Source: Streptomyces silvae (GTDB taxonomy: Bacteria > Actinomycetota > Actinomycetes > Streptomycetales > Streptomycetaceae). Taken from it: DNA of 46,514 bases. Under the pieces are notes generated by a model. The model did not search any database and was not told the DNA's origin. It saw nothing but the letters and a program-made list of their open reading frames with translations. Below are positions 33,134 through 40,999 of the stretch, one piece after another; position 1 is the first letter of the stretch; each line of letters begins with the position of its first letter. A program made the position numbers and the translations under genes. The stretch spans positions 1 to 46,514 of the forward strand of contig NZ_JAERUC010000083.1 of NCBI RefSeq assembly GCF_016745505.1, in the 5' to 3' direction.

Positions 33134-36100
33134 TCAGTGCTGCTGCGTCTCGTGCAGCAGATTCCGTGCCCACGTCGCCCGGCGGGTCCCGGCCGGATAG
33201 GGCAGCGCTTCCGCCAGCGACTCGGCCCGGGACAGCTCCGTCGTGCCCTCCGGAGTCGGGGCGAGCCGTGACAGGGACGCTCCCAGCACGATCCGCGCCT
33301 CCACCTCGGCGAGGCGCTCCCCAGTGCGCTCGGCCCGCGCGACCTCGGCGCGAGCGAGCCGCACCGCGGCTTCGGCCCGCCCCGACAGGAGTTCCGCCCA
33401 GGCCATCGGAACCGGGGCGTCGTCGGCGTACCCCTCCAGGGCGCGCAGGGCCTCGTCCGGGCGGCGTGCGTGCAGTGCCAGTTCGGCACGCGCCGTGCGC
33501 ACCTCGTGCTCCGCCTGCCGGTCCCCGTGCGCGGCCGCGGCCCGTTCGGCACGGTCCAGGAGGGCCGCACCCTCCGCCGTCTCTCCCGAGAAGAGCCGCA
33601 CGCGCGCCATCGTCGCGAGCGTGTAAGGGAAGCACCACGCGTCGTACGCCTCCGCGCCGGCGACCGCCTGTTCGGCGAGGACACGGGCCGGCTCGGGCTC
33701 CTCCAGCAGGAGCCGCAGCTCGGCGAGGTTCGTCCGCTCGAACGCGGCCGCCGTCGGATCACCGGACTGCTCCGCCAGACCGAGCGCACGGGCCCCGATC
33801 TCGACGGCCTGGCGCAGCCGCCCCGACCGCCGGGCGTTCTCACGCAGCGTCGACAGGACCGAGCCGAGCAAGGTGGGATCCCCGTACGCCTCGGCCGGCG
33901 CCAGTGCCTCGTCGCCCGCCTCCCGAGCCTGGTCGAAGCGGCCGGCGAGCCCCAGATTGGCGGCCTGCAGCGCGAACGCCCGGGCCACGAGCCCCTGTCC
34001 CCGCACTCCCGGCACACTGCGCGCCGCCGCCAGGGCGCTCCTCGCGGCCTCCGCTCCGGCCGTGTACCGCCCCTCGACGCAGCGGACGACGGACAGCGCG
34101 AGGTAGTGGCCGGCGGCGGGTTCCGGAGCGGTGTCCACGGTCACCGGGTGCTCCCGCAGAGCCCTGCGGCCGGACCTGGGGGCGCTCGCCTTGACGAGAG
34201 TCTCGGCGAGCAGCGCCGCCGCGAGGACCTCGTCGTCGTGGTCGCCGCGCCGCTCGAACTCGGCCAGGGCGAGCCGCACGGTGTCGGCCGCCTGGGCGAA
34301 GTGGCCCATCCTCCGCAGGACATGGGCGTGGGCGAGCCGGGCGCGGGCCGCGTCGACGTCCAGCCGGTCGACCAGATCCCGGTAGTAACGGTCGGCGGTG
34401 TCGTTGGCGTACAGGGCGGCGGCCCGCTCGGCCGCCCGGCGCAGGTATTCGGCCGCGCGCGGGTCGTCGGCGCGGGCGAAGTGCGAGGCCAGGGTGTCCA
34501 CCGCGTCGGGCCTGCGCCGCTGTACGGCCTGCGCGAACGCGGCGTGCAACTGTCTGCGCCGGACCACCGTCAGCTGTTCGTAACACGTCAGCCGGACCAG
34601 CGGATGGCGGAAGGCCACCCCCGCCACGGGCCGCCCGGCCACCACGATCTGCCGCTCCTCGACGAGTGAGGCGGCGATGGCCCGTTCCAGGGCATCGACC
34701 GCCGCGGCGCCGGACACCGGCGGGCGCAGGCCGAGTTCGGCGACGTCGAGCAGTTCGGACAGCGCGGCCTCGCCCCCGGCCACGGAGAGCGCCTCGACGA
34801 TGCGACGGGCGTCCGCGTCGATCCGTACGAGCCGGTCCGACACCAGTTCGCGTATGCCCTCGGGAGCGAAGTCGCCGGTGCCGCCGGCGGTCAGGTCACG
34901 GGCGAGTTCGACGGCGAACAGCGGGTTGCCGAGGGAAAGCTCCCAGACGCGACGGGCGCGTTCGTCGCGCGACAGGTCAGCGGCGGCGTCGTGTTCGTCG
35001 CGCGACACGTCGGCGGTGGCGTCGCGTACGTCATGTGAGACGTCGGCGGTGGTGTCGTGTTTGTCGGGCGACAGGTCCGCGGTGGTGCCGTACTCGTGAC
35101 GGGACAGGTCCGCGGTGGTGTCGTACTCGTGACGGGACACGTCCGCGGCGGCGTCGCGCACCACCGCCAGACACGCCTCCTCGTCGAGCCGGCCCAGCTC
35201 CTCGCGCACGCACAGGCGTTGGCGGATCAGCGACGCCACGACCGAGCGGCGCCGGTCGCCCTCGGGGAGCTCCTCCTCGCGGTACGTCACGAGGAACCGC
35301 AGCGCCGTGCCCCGCTCCACGGCCCGCCGGGCCAGATGGCCGAGCAACTGGTACGACCCGGTGTCGGCGGCGTGCAGATCGTCGAGGACCACCAGGACCG
35401 GGCGCACCGCGGCAAGGTCGCCGAGCAGCGCCGTACTCGCCCGGAACAACCGGTCCCGCTCCTCCTCCGGGCTGCGTTCGCCGGTCGCCCCCACCTGCCC
35501 GAGCGACGGCAGGAACGCGGCCAGCTCGGGATACTCGGCGCCGACCCGGGCCCGCTCGGCGGCGGTGTGCTCGGCGAGCCAGCCTTCGAGCGCCTCCGCG
35601 AAGGCCCCGTACGGGGTGTGCCCCTCCGCGTCCTGGCTGCCGCCCCACAGCACGGCCGTCCCGGCCGCCACGGCCCGCCGCGCCACCTCGCCCACCAGGC
35701 GGGTCTTCCCCACACCCGCCTCACCGGTGAGCAGCGTGACCGGCGGACCGGCCTCCGCGAGGAGCCGGTCGAGCACGGCGTCGCGGCCACGCAACGGCGG
35801 CGCGGAGCCCCCGGCCCGGAGCGGGGCCGGCAGCAGCGGGGTGGCGGGGCCGGGCGCGGGAGCGGAGGCGAGGGCCGCCCGGTGCAGCCACTCCGTCTCC
35901 GGCCCCGGCCGCACCCCCAGTTCCGTGTCGAGCGCCTCGCGGCACACGTGGTACTGGTGCACGGCGCGCCGGCGCAGTCCCTGGCGCAGCCAGGCGTCCA
36001 TCAGGATGCGGTGGGCCAGCTCCTCGGCGGGGCTTGCCGCGAGGACCTGCTGGGCGACGGAGACCGCGTCGGCCGCGGCCCCCCGGTCCAGGTGCTCCCT

Positions 36101-36643
36101 GCCGAGACGGAGCAGCAACTGTTCGCGCAGCAGGGCGAGTCGGCTGCGACGGTCGTCGGCCCAGCGCGCGTAACGGTCCTCCGGCAGGATCTCACCGGTG
36201 AAGAGGTCGAGGGCGGCCGTCAGCGCGTCCACTCCGCCGTCGGTCAGCGCCGCGCGGGCCGACGACTCGGCCTCGTCCGCGTCGATGCGCACGGTCGCCG
36301 GATCAAGGCGGAGGAACGCCCCGTCGGAGACCAGGTACGAGGAGGCGGCGCGGGGGAGGAGTTCCGGTTCCAGGGTGTGGCGGGCGCTGTGCAGGGCGAC
36401 GCGCAGGCTGCCCGCGGCGGTGCGCTGATCGGCGTCGGGCCAGCAGACGGCGACTATCTGCTGCCGGTGGAGGCGGTGCCCGGGTACGACCGCGAGGAGC
36501 TTGACCAGGGCACTCGCACCGGGGCGCGGCCACCGTTCCGCGAGCGGGGGGCCACCGTCGCGGGTTGCCCGGAATCCACCAAAAAGGCGCAGACGCAGCA
36601 ACGGGGCCGCTGGACCGGTGCCTTCAGGTTCTCGCACGTTCAT
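33134..36643 (-). CDS. AfsR/SARP-like STAND regulator (HTH-BTAD-ATPase-TPR)
   Basis: The 1169-residue protein has an N-terminal OmpR-like winged helix and BTAD domain (about 15-260: LRLRLFGGF, LVKLLAVVPGHRLHRQQIVAVCWPDAD, then ILPEDRYARWADDRRSRLALLREQLLLRLG), an AAA/NACHT-type ATPase (Walker A GEAGVGKT at 307-314; Walker B VLVVLDDLH with Asp420-421) and a long TPR-rich C-terminus (about 690-1165). Such proteins activate antibiotic or stress gene sets. An unusual six-copy 11-residue repeat occupies residues about 493-558, in the arm just before the ELSLGNPLFAVELARDL motif. ATG 36643 has no ribosome site; TACAGT eight bases upstream suggests a leaderless mRNA. It is not next to an obvious biosynthetic cluster. 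Positions 36644-36811 show no other gene. Confidence 0.9.
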   Translation of the reverse strand: MNVREPEGTGPAAPLLRLRLFGGFRATRDGGPPLAERWPRPGASALVKLLAVVPGHRLHRQQIVAVCWPDADQRTAAGSLRVALHSARHTLEPELLPRAASSYLVSDGAFLRLDPATVRIDADEAESSARAALTDGGVDALTAALDLFTGEILPEDRYARWADDRRSRLALLREQLLLRLGREHLDRGAAADAVSVAQQVLAASPAEELAHRILMDAWLRQGLRRRAVHQYHVCREALDTELGVRPGPETEWLHRAALASAPAPGPATPLLPAPLRAGGSAPPLRGRDAVLDRLLAEAGPPVTLLTGEAGVGKTRLVGEVARRAVAAGTAVLWGGSQDAEGHTPYGAFAEALEGWLAEHTAAERARVGAEYPELAAFLPSLGQVGATGERSPEEERDRLFRASTALLGDLAAVRPVLVVLDDLHAADTGSYQLLGHLARRAVERGTALRFLVTYREEELPEGDRRRSVVASLIRQRLCVREELGRLDEEACLAVVRDAAADVSRHEYDTTADLSRHEYGTTADLSPDKHDTTADVSHDVRDATADVSRDEHDAAADLSRDERARRVWELSLGNPLFAVELARDLTAGGTGDFAPEGIRELVSDRLVRIDADARRIVEALSVAGGEAALSELLDVAELGLRPPVSGAAAVDALERAIAASLVEERQIVVAGRPVAGVAFRHPLVRLTCYEQLTVVRRRQLHAAFAQAVQRRRPDAVDTLASHFARADDPRAAEYLRRAAERAAALYANDTADRYYRDLVDRLDVDAARARLAHAHVLRRMGHFAQAADTVRLALAEFERRGDHDDEVLAAALLAETLVKASAPRSGRRALREHPVTVDTAPEPAAGHYLALSVVRCVEGRYTAGAEAARSALAAARSVPGVRGQGLVARAFALQAANLGLAGRFDQAREAGDEALAPAEAYGDPTLLGSVLSTLRENARRSGRLRQAVEIGARALGLAEQSGDPTAAAFERTNLAELRLLLEEPEPARVLAEQAVAGAEAYDAWCFPYTLATMARVRLFSGETAEGAALLDRAERAAAAHGDRQAEHEVRTARAELALHARRPDEALRALEGYADDAPVPMAWAELLSGRAEAAVRLARAEVARAERTGERLAEVEARIVLGASLSRLAPTPEGTTELSRAESLAEALPYPAGTRRATWARNLLHETQQH
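34971..35168 (-). repeat. 33-bp tandem repeat, six copies, inside the STAND regulator
   Basis: Units start at 34971, 35004, 35037, 35070, 35103 and 35136. Units at 35070 and 35103 differ by one base; the last diverges after about 20 bases. Each encodes 11 residues of the type TADLSRHEYGT or TADVSRDEHDA, acidic and serine-rich. The period keeps the frame, so copy number can vary without breaking the gene. Confidence 0.9.
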
Positions 36644-36811
36644 CAAGGCGCACTGTAATCGAACACGCGGTGAACCCTCGGGTGGGACCGGAGGGCGAAA
36701 TCGCCTGAGCAGGCCCGCTCCGTACGGCGGCGCAGGAACGGGCCCGGAGCGTGTGCGCGGGGTGGGAGGACGACCGGCGGGTGACCGGACGCGCCCGCCG
36801 CCGGGAGCCGG

Positions 36812-37467
36812 TCAACGACGCCTGGTGCGCCGGAGATGCACGCAGCCACCCACGTTCAGGGCGAGCGTCGCGACGATGAGCACCCCGCGCCATATGCCCC
36901 GGTCGTTCATGTCCTCGGGGATGCCGAGATTCCGGACGAGCCGCAGGATTCCGGGGAGGACCAGGGCCAGGGCGAGTCCGCTCCACCGGCGATCCCGGCC
37001 CAGCGGCCCACACCGGCGCGCCCCGGTCGCGCGTAGGAGTTGGGGAAGAAGCGATCGAACAGCGAGGCCGTCTGTTTCTCCTCGCGGGCGTCCAGCCACC
37101 GCACCCCCTCGGCGGCGACACCGGAAGGAGACGTGGTCTCCATCCAGAAGAAGTGGTGGACGGGCGCCAGACCGGGCAGTCGCCGCACCATCGCATCGAT
37201 CAGGCCGGCCCCTCCCAGGACCCGGTAGGACGGGCCGGCCTCGGCCAGGACCCGCCGCACCAGCACGGCGGCATCGGCGACGTCCCCCTCCACCGCGAGC
37301 CGGTTCTGTTGCCGGCTCGGACTGGCCACCGCCCACGCGGCTCCATGGCGCCAGGCCCGTACCCCCGGCCCCAGGCCCCCGCCGTCCCGTCCCTGCGCCG
37401 CCCATATCAACAGGCCGTGAGCGGGGGTGACTTGACCGATGTCGCTGAGTCGTCGAAGTTGCTCCAT
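36812..37467 (-). pseudogene. Truncated GNAT acetyltransferase gene joined to a membrane-protein fragment
   Basis: From ATG 37467 the frame reads MEQLRRLSDIGQVTPAHGLL, later YRVLGGAGLIDAMVRRLPGL and FFPNSYARPGRAGVGRWAG, the N-terminal two thirds of a GNAT acetyltransferase type common in Streptomyces. At about 36985 the homology stops before the acetyl-CoA-binding core. From there a different frame of the same strand reads GLALALVLPGILRLVRNLG and GVLIVATLALNVGGCVHLRR to a stop at 36812, which looks like the end of an unrelated small membrane protein. A deletion joining two genes is the simplest explanation. No acetyltransferase activity is expected. Confidence 0.65.
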
Positions 37468-37544
37468 GCTCCATACGTACCAAGCGATCCCGGAATCCTT
37501 GTGCGCCGCGCGACCGACGGCGGGGGGCGGGCACACGGCGACGC

Positions 37545-37583
37545 CCCCCGCGGCGGAGGCCGAGCCGGCCTCCGCCGCGGGGG
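37545..37583 (-). terminator. 17-bp stem, 5-base loop terminator
   Basis: Positions 37545-37561 and 37567-37583 pair perfectly around GAGCC. The hairpin lies 22 bases after the stop of the secreted-protein gene on the minus strand and before the GNAT remnant. Confidence 0.75.
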
Positions 37584-37605
37584 CGCGGCGGTCATGGCGC
37601 GGCGA

Positions 37606-38033
37606 TCAGCCCGCGGACTCCCAGAAGAAGGAGGAGCAGGTGTCCCTCAGGGCCTGGCGACTGCCGTACTCGTCCAGGCAGACCCGGTAGGTGATCCATC
37701 CGTCCTCGGGGATGTTCATGTTGACGTCGAGCTTGGCGTACTTGCCGTAGTGGTTCCAGTCGCGGGTGTAGTCGCTGCCGCCCACATCGGAGCGCTCGTA
37801 CTCCAGCACCACGGAGTGCCCGTCGCCGGCGTTGTCCCAGACCAGGAGGTGGTCGCCGTCATGGACGGACGACGCCGAGCCGGCACAGCTGTTCGCCCAG
37901 GTGCACTTGTCGCCGGTGTGCGGCCCTGACGTGTACGTCACGGTGTATGCGGCCGCGGAGGCGATGCCGGCCAGGGGAGCACGGCCAGAACGGCCGCACC
38001 GGCGGCGCCGGCCAGCGCCGTACGCTTCTTCAT
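37606..38033 (-). pseudogene. Small secreted protein, frameshifted in its signal peptide
   Basis: From ATG 38033 (GAGG nine bases upstream) the protein begins MKKRTALAGAAGAAVLAVL, a clear signal peptide, but the frame then leaves the coding path. The mature part lies in another frame: AGIASAAAYTVTYTSGPHTG, then KCTWANSC and CLDEYGSRQALRDTCSSFFW to a stop at 37606. Adding one base to the C4 run at 37974-37977 (G4 on the + strand) would give a continuous 143-residue secreted protein with an Ala-x-Ala-type cleavage site. Four cysteines suggest two disulfides. I do not recognise the family. The indel may be natural, phase-variable or a sequencing error. Confidence 0.7.
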
Positions 38034-38236
38034 CGCGGTGATCCTCACGTCGATCGAGCACGTCCCCAGCGCGCCTGCGCCGAGTGCCGCAGGGTCTCCT
38101 CGGGAAAGGCGTGACTCAGGATGCGGCGAGGGGTACAGGCGAACAATCCCCGGCTTCACATGGCCCGATAACCCGGGAGATATCGGTGGAGGCCGGGGCG
38201 GGCGCAACCTCGCCCAGGCGACCCGCGGTCAGCGGT

Positions 38237-38719
38237 TCACGCCTCGTCGGTGGCGGTGCCCTCGGAGGACGGGACCGCCCTTCTCCTGCGGTACACCACC
38301 ACCCCGCACACCGCGAGCAGGAGGACGGCCGCGGCGGATCCCCCGAGGGCCGTCCGCTCGGCGAAGAGTCTGGCCAGCACTTCGAGCACGCCGAGCCCGG
38401 CCGTCGCGTAGATCAGCGCCCAGGCGGCTCCGCCCACGAGCAGGGCAGGGAGATAGCGCGGCAACGGCATGCGCATGCTCCCCGCGAGAAAGTTGGCGGC
38501 GGTCTGGAAACCGACGGTCAGGAAGGAGACGGCGACCACCGGCGCGCCCCACCGCTGGATCGCCTGCTCGGCACGCCGGAACTTCGCCGAGGAGATCCGC
38601 CCGGCGAACCTTCTGCGCCGCGCGCCCGCGCCGGCGAGCCACCCGATGGCGAAGGTACCTCCGGCGCGGAGCAGGACGATGACGTACAGGGTCCCGGCCG
38701 TGAGCGCGAGCTTATCCAC
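38237..38719 (-). CDS. DedA-family (VTT domain) membrane protein
   Basis: The 160-residue protein has a DedA/SNARE-associated pattern: a first hydrophobic segment (TLYVIVLLRAGGTFAIGWLAG), the amphipathic part FRRAEQAIQRWGAPVVAVSFLTVGFQTAANFLAGSMRMPLPRYL, and membrane segments VGGAAWALIYATAGLGVLEVL and AAAVLLLAVCGVVVYRRRR. DedA proteins are linked to phospholipid flipping and membrane homeostasis. GTG 38719 has GAGG four bases upstream; an ATG at 38755 is possible. Length is shorter than typical DedA (about 200). The iron-box-like sequence 188 bases upstream might regulate it. Positions 38034-38236 hold no gene. Confidence 0.8.
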   Translation of the reverse strand: MDKLALTAGTLYVIVLLRAGGTFAIGWLAGAGARRRRFAGRISSAKFRRAEQAIQRWGAPVVAVSFLTVGFQTAANFLAGSMRMPLPRYLPALLVGGAAWALIYATAGLGVLEVLARLFAERTALGGSAAAVLLLAVCGVVVYRRRRAVPSSEGTATDEA

Positions 38720-38906
38720 GACGCCTCGTCCCGGGCGCCAGGGCGGAACCCACATCCCGCGTCACCCGCGTGAGCGTTCCCGGCCCGCCGGACGCGCGAT
38801 GCGCACGAGCCTGGTCACCGTCTCCCACCTGCGCCCTGCCTCTGCCTGATCGCCCACCGGGTTCCCACCCGCGGCACCGGAACCCGCACGCCCGGTACCC
38901 GCCAGG

Positions 38907-38925
38907 CAAGGTCAGCCTAACCGAA
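38907..38925 (-). promoter_or_regulatory. Iron-box-like DtxR/DmdR1 site
   Basis: Read on the minus strand, TTCGGTTAGGCTGACCTTG matches 15 of 19 positions of the actinomycete iron box TTAGGTTAGGCTCACCTAA, with GGTTAGGCT intact. It lies in a stretch (38756-39238) with no convincing gene. The nearest co-oriented start is the DedA gene 188 bases away. A hairpin CATCCGA/TCGGATG (38956-38984) is close by. Confidence 0.45.
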
Positions 38926-38984
38926 CGCGAATACGGCGGACATAGGGCGCCCGGTCATCCGAGGGCGACAGGTGTGGTCGGATG

Positions 38985-39238
38985 GCCCGGTGGCCCGCCA
39001 GCAGGTAGGACCGAGGCTGACCAAGGAGACACGGCCGAGTTCGAGGCCCGCCGAGATCCAGCGGTGGATCGGAACACTGGTGGCGTACCGGGATGCCCTG
39101 GGCGGTGGAGGCGGTGGCTGGCTACGTGTCGAACATCGGCCGGTACGTGAGGGCGGCGGAGCACCCGGCGCTGCGGCTGACACGGCCCGCTACGCCACCC
39201 ACCGGGGCCGCGGGGGCGCACCGTGTGGGCGGGTGCCC
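38985..39238. other. Unassigned stretch without a convincing gene
   Basis: Open frames here have poor codon periodicity and no recognisable motif. One + frame (from 38972) has a weakly protein-like start (VARQQVGPRLTKETRPSSRP) that may be a decayed gene, but I cannot support it. Confidence 0.3.
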
Positions 39239-39997
39239 CTACAACAGGGCGCCGCCGGACACCTCGAGGCGCTGGGCGGTGACCCATCGCAGGTCCTCGG
39301 AGGCGAGCGCGGCGATCGCGTCGCCGATCTCCTGCGGTTCACCGACGCGGCCGAGCGCGGTCCGCGCGCCCAGTCCCTCGCGCATCTGCGCATCGTCCCG
39401 CATGGCGCCGCCGTTGAAGTCGGTGGCTGTCGGGCCCGGCGCGATGGCGTTGACGCGGATCTTGCGCGCTCCCAGCTCCACGGCCAATGTCCGGCTGAGG
39501 ACCTCGACCGCCGCCTTGGAGGCCGAGTAGACCGAGGTGCCGGCACTGGTGTGGCGGCTGAGGGAGGAGGAGACGTTGATGATCCGCCCTCCGTCGGCCA
39601 CCACGGGCGCGAGCGCCTGGATGAGGAAGAACGTGCCGCGCACGTTGGTGTCCATCACCGCGTCGAAGTCGTCGACCGTGACCGCTTCCAATGGTCCGAA
39701 CAGCCCGACCCCGGCATTGTTGACCAGGACGTCCAGCCGGGTCGCGTCCCAGCGCTCCAGCTGCGCGGCCAGTTCGGAGACGAAGGCAGGGAAGGAGGCC
39801 ACATCACTGATGTCCAGCCGCAGCGCGGCAGCCGTGGCGCCGGTTTCCTGAACGTTCCTGACCGTCTCCTCGGCCTCCTGCGCGTCGCCGCGGTAGGTCA
39901 CGATGACGCGCAGCCTGTGCCGGGCCAGCGCCTGGGCCGTGGCCCGGCCCAGCCCGCGATTGCCGCCGGTCACCAATGCGATCCTGCCTGATTCCAT
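39239..39997 (-). CDS. SDR-family oxidoreductase (classical)
   Basis: The 252-residue protein has TGGNRGLG (cofactor motif, residues 10-17), LDVLVNNAGVG, the catalytic Asn region DTNVRGTFF, Ser in INVSSSLS, and Y-S-A-S-K in SVYSASKAAVEVLSRTLAVELG, so the N-S-Y-K tetrad is intact. It should be an NAD(P)-dependent alcohol dehydrogenase or ketoreductase. ATG 39997 has GGGGAGAAG seven bases upstream. It is divergent from a TetR gene, and the operators between them suggest TetR repression with the SDR as target. The substrate is unknown. Confidence 0.9.
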   Translation of the reverse strand: MESGRIALVTGGNRGLGRATAQALARHRLRVIVTYRGDAQEAEETVRNVQETGATAAALRLDISDVASFPAFVSELAAQLERWDATRLDVLVNNAGVGLFGPLEAVTVDDFDAVMDTNVRGTFFLIQALAPVVADGGRIINVSSSLSRHTSAGTSVYSASKAAVEVLSRTLAVELGARKIRVNAIAPGPTATDFNGGAMRDDAQMREGLGARTALGRVGEPQEIGDAIAALASEDLRWVTAQRLEVSGGALL

Positions 39998-40035
39998 GAG
40001 TGCTTCTCCCCGTGGGAACGGAACGGCGCCGGCGG

Positions 40036-40145
40036 GGGAGTACTCCCGCCGACCGGATGCGAGTCGTACGACTCGCCTCCCTGGCCACGTAAACACTCGC
40101 ACAGTGGTAAGTCAAGTGACTCGCCTCGCCATGAGTCATACTGGT
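40036..40145. promoter_or_regulatory. Divergent promoters with repeated AGTCR-N2-YGACT operators
   Basis: A perfect 18-bp palindrome GCGAGTCGTACGACTCGC (40059-40076), an AGTCA-AG-TGACT repeat (40110-40121) and a weaker AGTCATACTGGT (40134-40145) share one half-site. On the minus strand TTGACT (40110-40115), 17 bases and TTACGT (40087-40092) are a promoter for the SDR. On the + strand CATACT (40137-40142) is the -10 for the leaderless TetR gene. GGGAGTACTCCC (40036-40047), a further palindrome, lies in the SDR leader. Confidence 0.65.
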
Positions 40146-40148
40146 CCC

Positions 40149-40799
40149 ATGACCGCAGGACTCTCCGCGCACCATCAACGACTCGCTCAGCGCAAGCGCG
40201 AGGCGATCACCGCAGCGGCTACGAAGCTGTTCCTGGAAGGGGGCTATGACGGGACCTCGCTGGCGAAGATCGCGCAGGAAGCGGCCGTCTCGAAGTCCAC
40301 GCTGTTCAAGCAGTTCCCCACCAAGGCGGCGCTCTTCGAGGCCATCGTCACCGAGTACTGGAAGGGCGGGCCGGACCCGGCGGCCCCCGCGACGCACCCC
40401 GGTGACCTGCGCGCCGGCCTGAGCGCCATCGGCCGCCAGTACGCCGACCTGATCGGCCGGCCCGCGATGGCGGCCCTCTTCCGCATCGTCATCGCCGAAC
40501 TGCCGCGCTTCCCGGAACTGGGGCGGGCTCAGTTCGAGCTGGGCAAGCTGCCCTACTTCGTCTCCGTCCAGGACTACCTGGAGGCCCAGCACGCTGCGGG
40601 CACTGCGGTGGTACCGGACGCGGAGAGCGCCACCAACCAGTTCCTCGGGATGATCGCCAACTACGTCCTGTGGCCGCGGATGCTGCTCGCCGACTGGAGT
40701 CCCGCACCCGCCGACGTCGGCCACGCCGTCGACGAGGCGGTCACGACGATGCTCGCCCGCTACGGCCGCGGCGCCGACGACGACCCGCAGCAGCCCTGA
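40149..40799 (+). CDS. TetR-family transcriptional regulator
   Basis: The 216-residue protein has a TetR HTH (about 15-62: REAITAAATKLFLEGGYDGTSLAKIAQEAAVSKSTLFKQFPTKAALFEAIV) and a C-terminal domain of the TetR_C_7/AefR-like kind (GMIANYVLWPRMLLADW). ATG 40149 lies six bases after the -10 CATACT and has no ribosome site. It is divergent from the SDR and probably represses both genes through the palindromes. Positions 40800-40999 after it contain only a weak CGGAG/CTCCG hairpin (40871-40893) and no supported gene. Confidence 0.92.
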   Translation: MTAGLSAHHQRLAQRKREAITAAATKLFLEGGYDGTSLAKIAQEAAVSKSTLFKQFPTKAALFEAIVTEYWKGGPDPAAPATHPGDLRAGLSAIGRQYADLIGRPAMAALFRIVIAELPRFPELGRAQFELGKLPYFVSVQDYLEAQHAAGTAVVPDAESATNQFLGMIANYVLWPRMLLADWSPAPADVGHAVDEAVTTMLARYGRGADDDPQQP

Positions 40800-40999
40800 G
40801 GGCTCCGGCCCCCGTCTGCGTCTTCTGCGGCAGCGATCCGCCAGAGACGTGGAACGTGGATCCCAAGACCCGGAGTCGGCTTCGGGGGCTCCGTCGTGCG
40901 TAACCGCGGGCGCGGCTTTATGGCGCCGACGCCGCGCAATGTCCCTGCTCGGCGATGCCCGTGTGCCTGTTCACCGCGGGGGTGGATTTGCGGTCCCCT

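Noticed and set aside
34971..35168. CRISPR array as an explanation of the 33-bp repeat
   Set aside because: There are no spacers; units are directly adjacent, in frame and coding, and no cas genes are present.
37606..38061. A 151-codon minus-strand frame starting at 38061 as an intact gene
   Set aside because: Its N-terminus is Arg/Asp-rich and is out of frame with an obvious signal peptide that has a ribosome site; a frameshift explains the arrangement better.
38770..39150. Open frames in the 38.8-39.2 kb gap
   Set aside because: Pro/Arg-rich, weak codon bias, no ribosome site or motif; reported as an unassigned stretch.
40800..40903. CVFCGSDP in a frame after the TetR gene, resembling the start of LOG-type phosphoribohydrolases
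   Set aside because: Only eight residues match and the frame stops within about 30 more; no Rossmann continuation.
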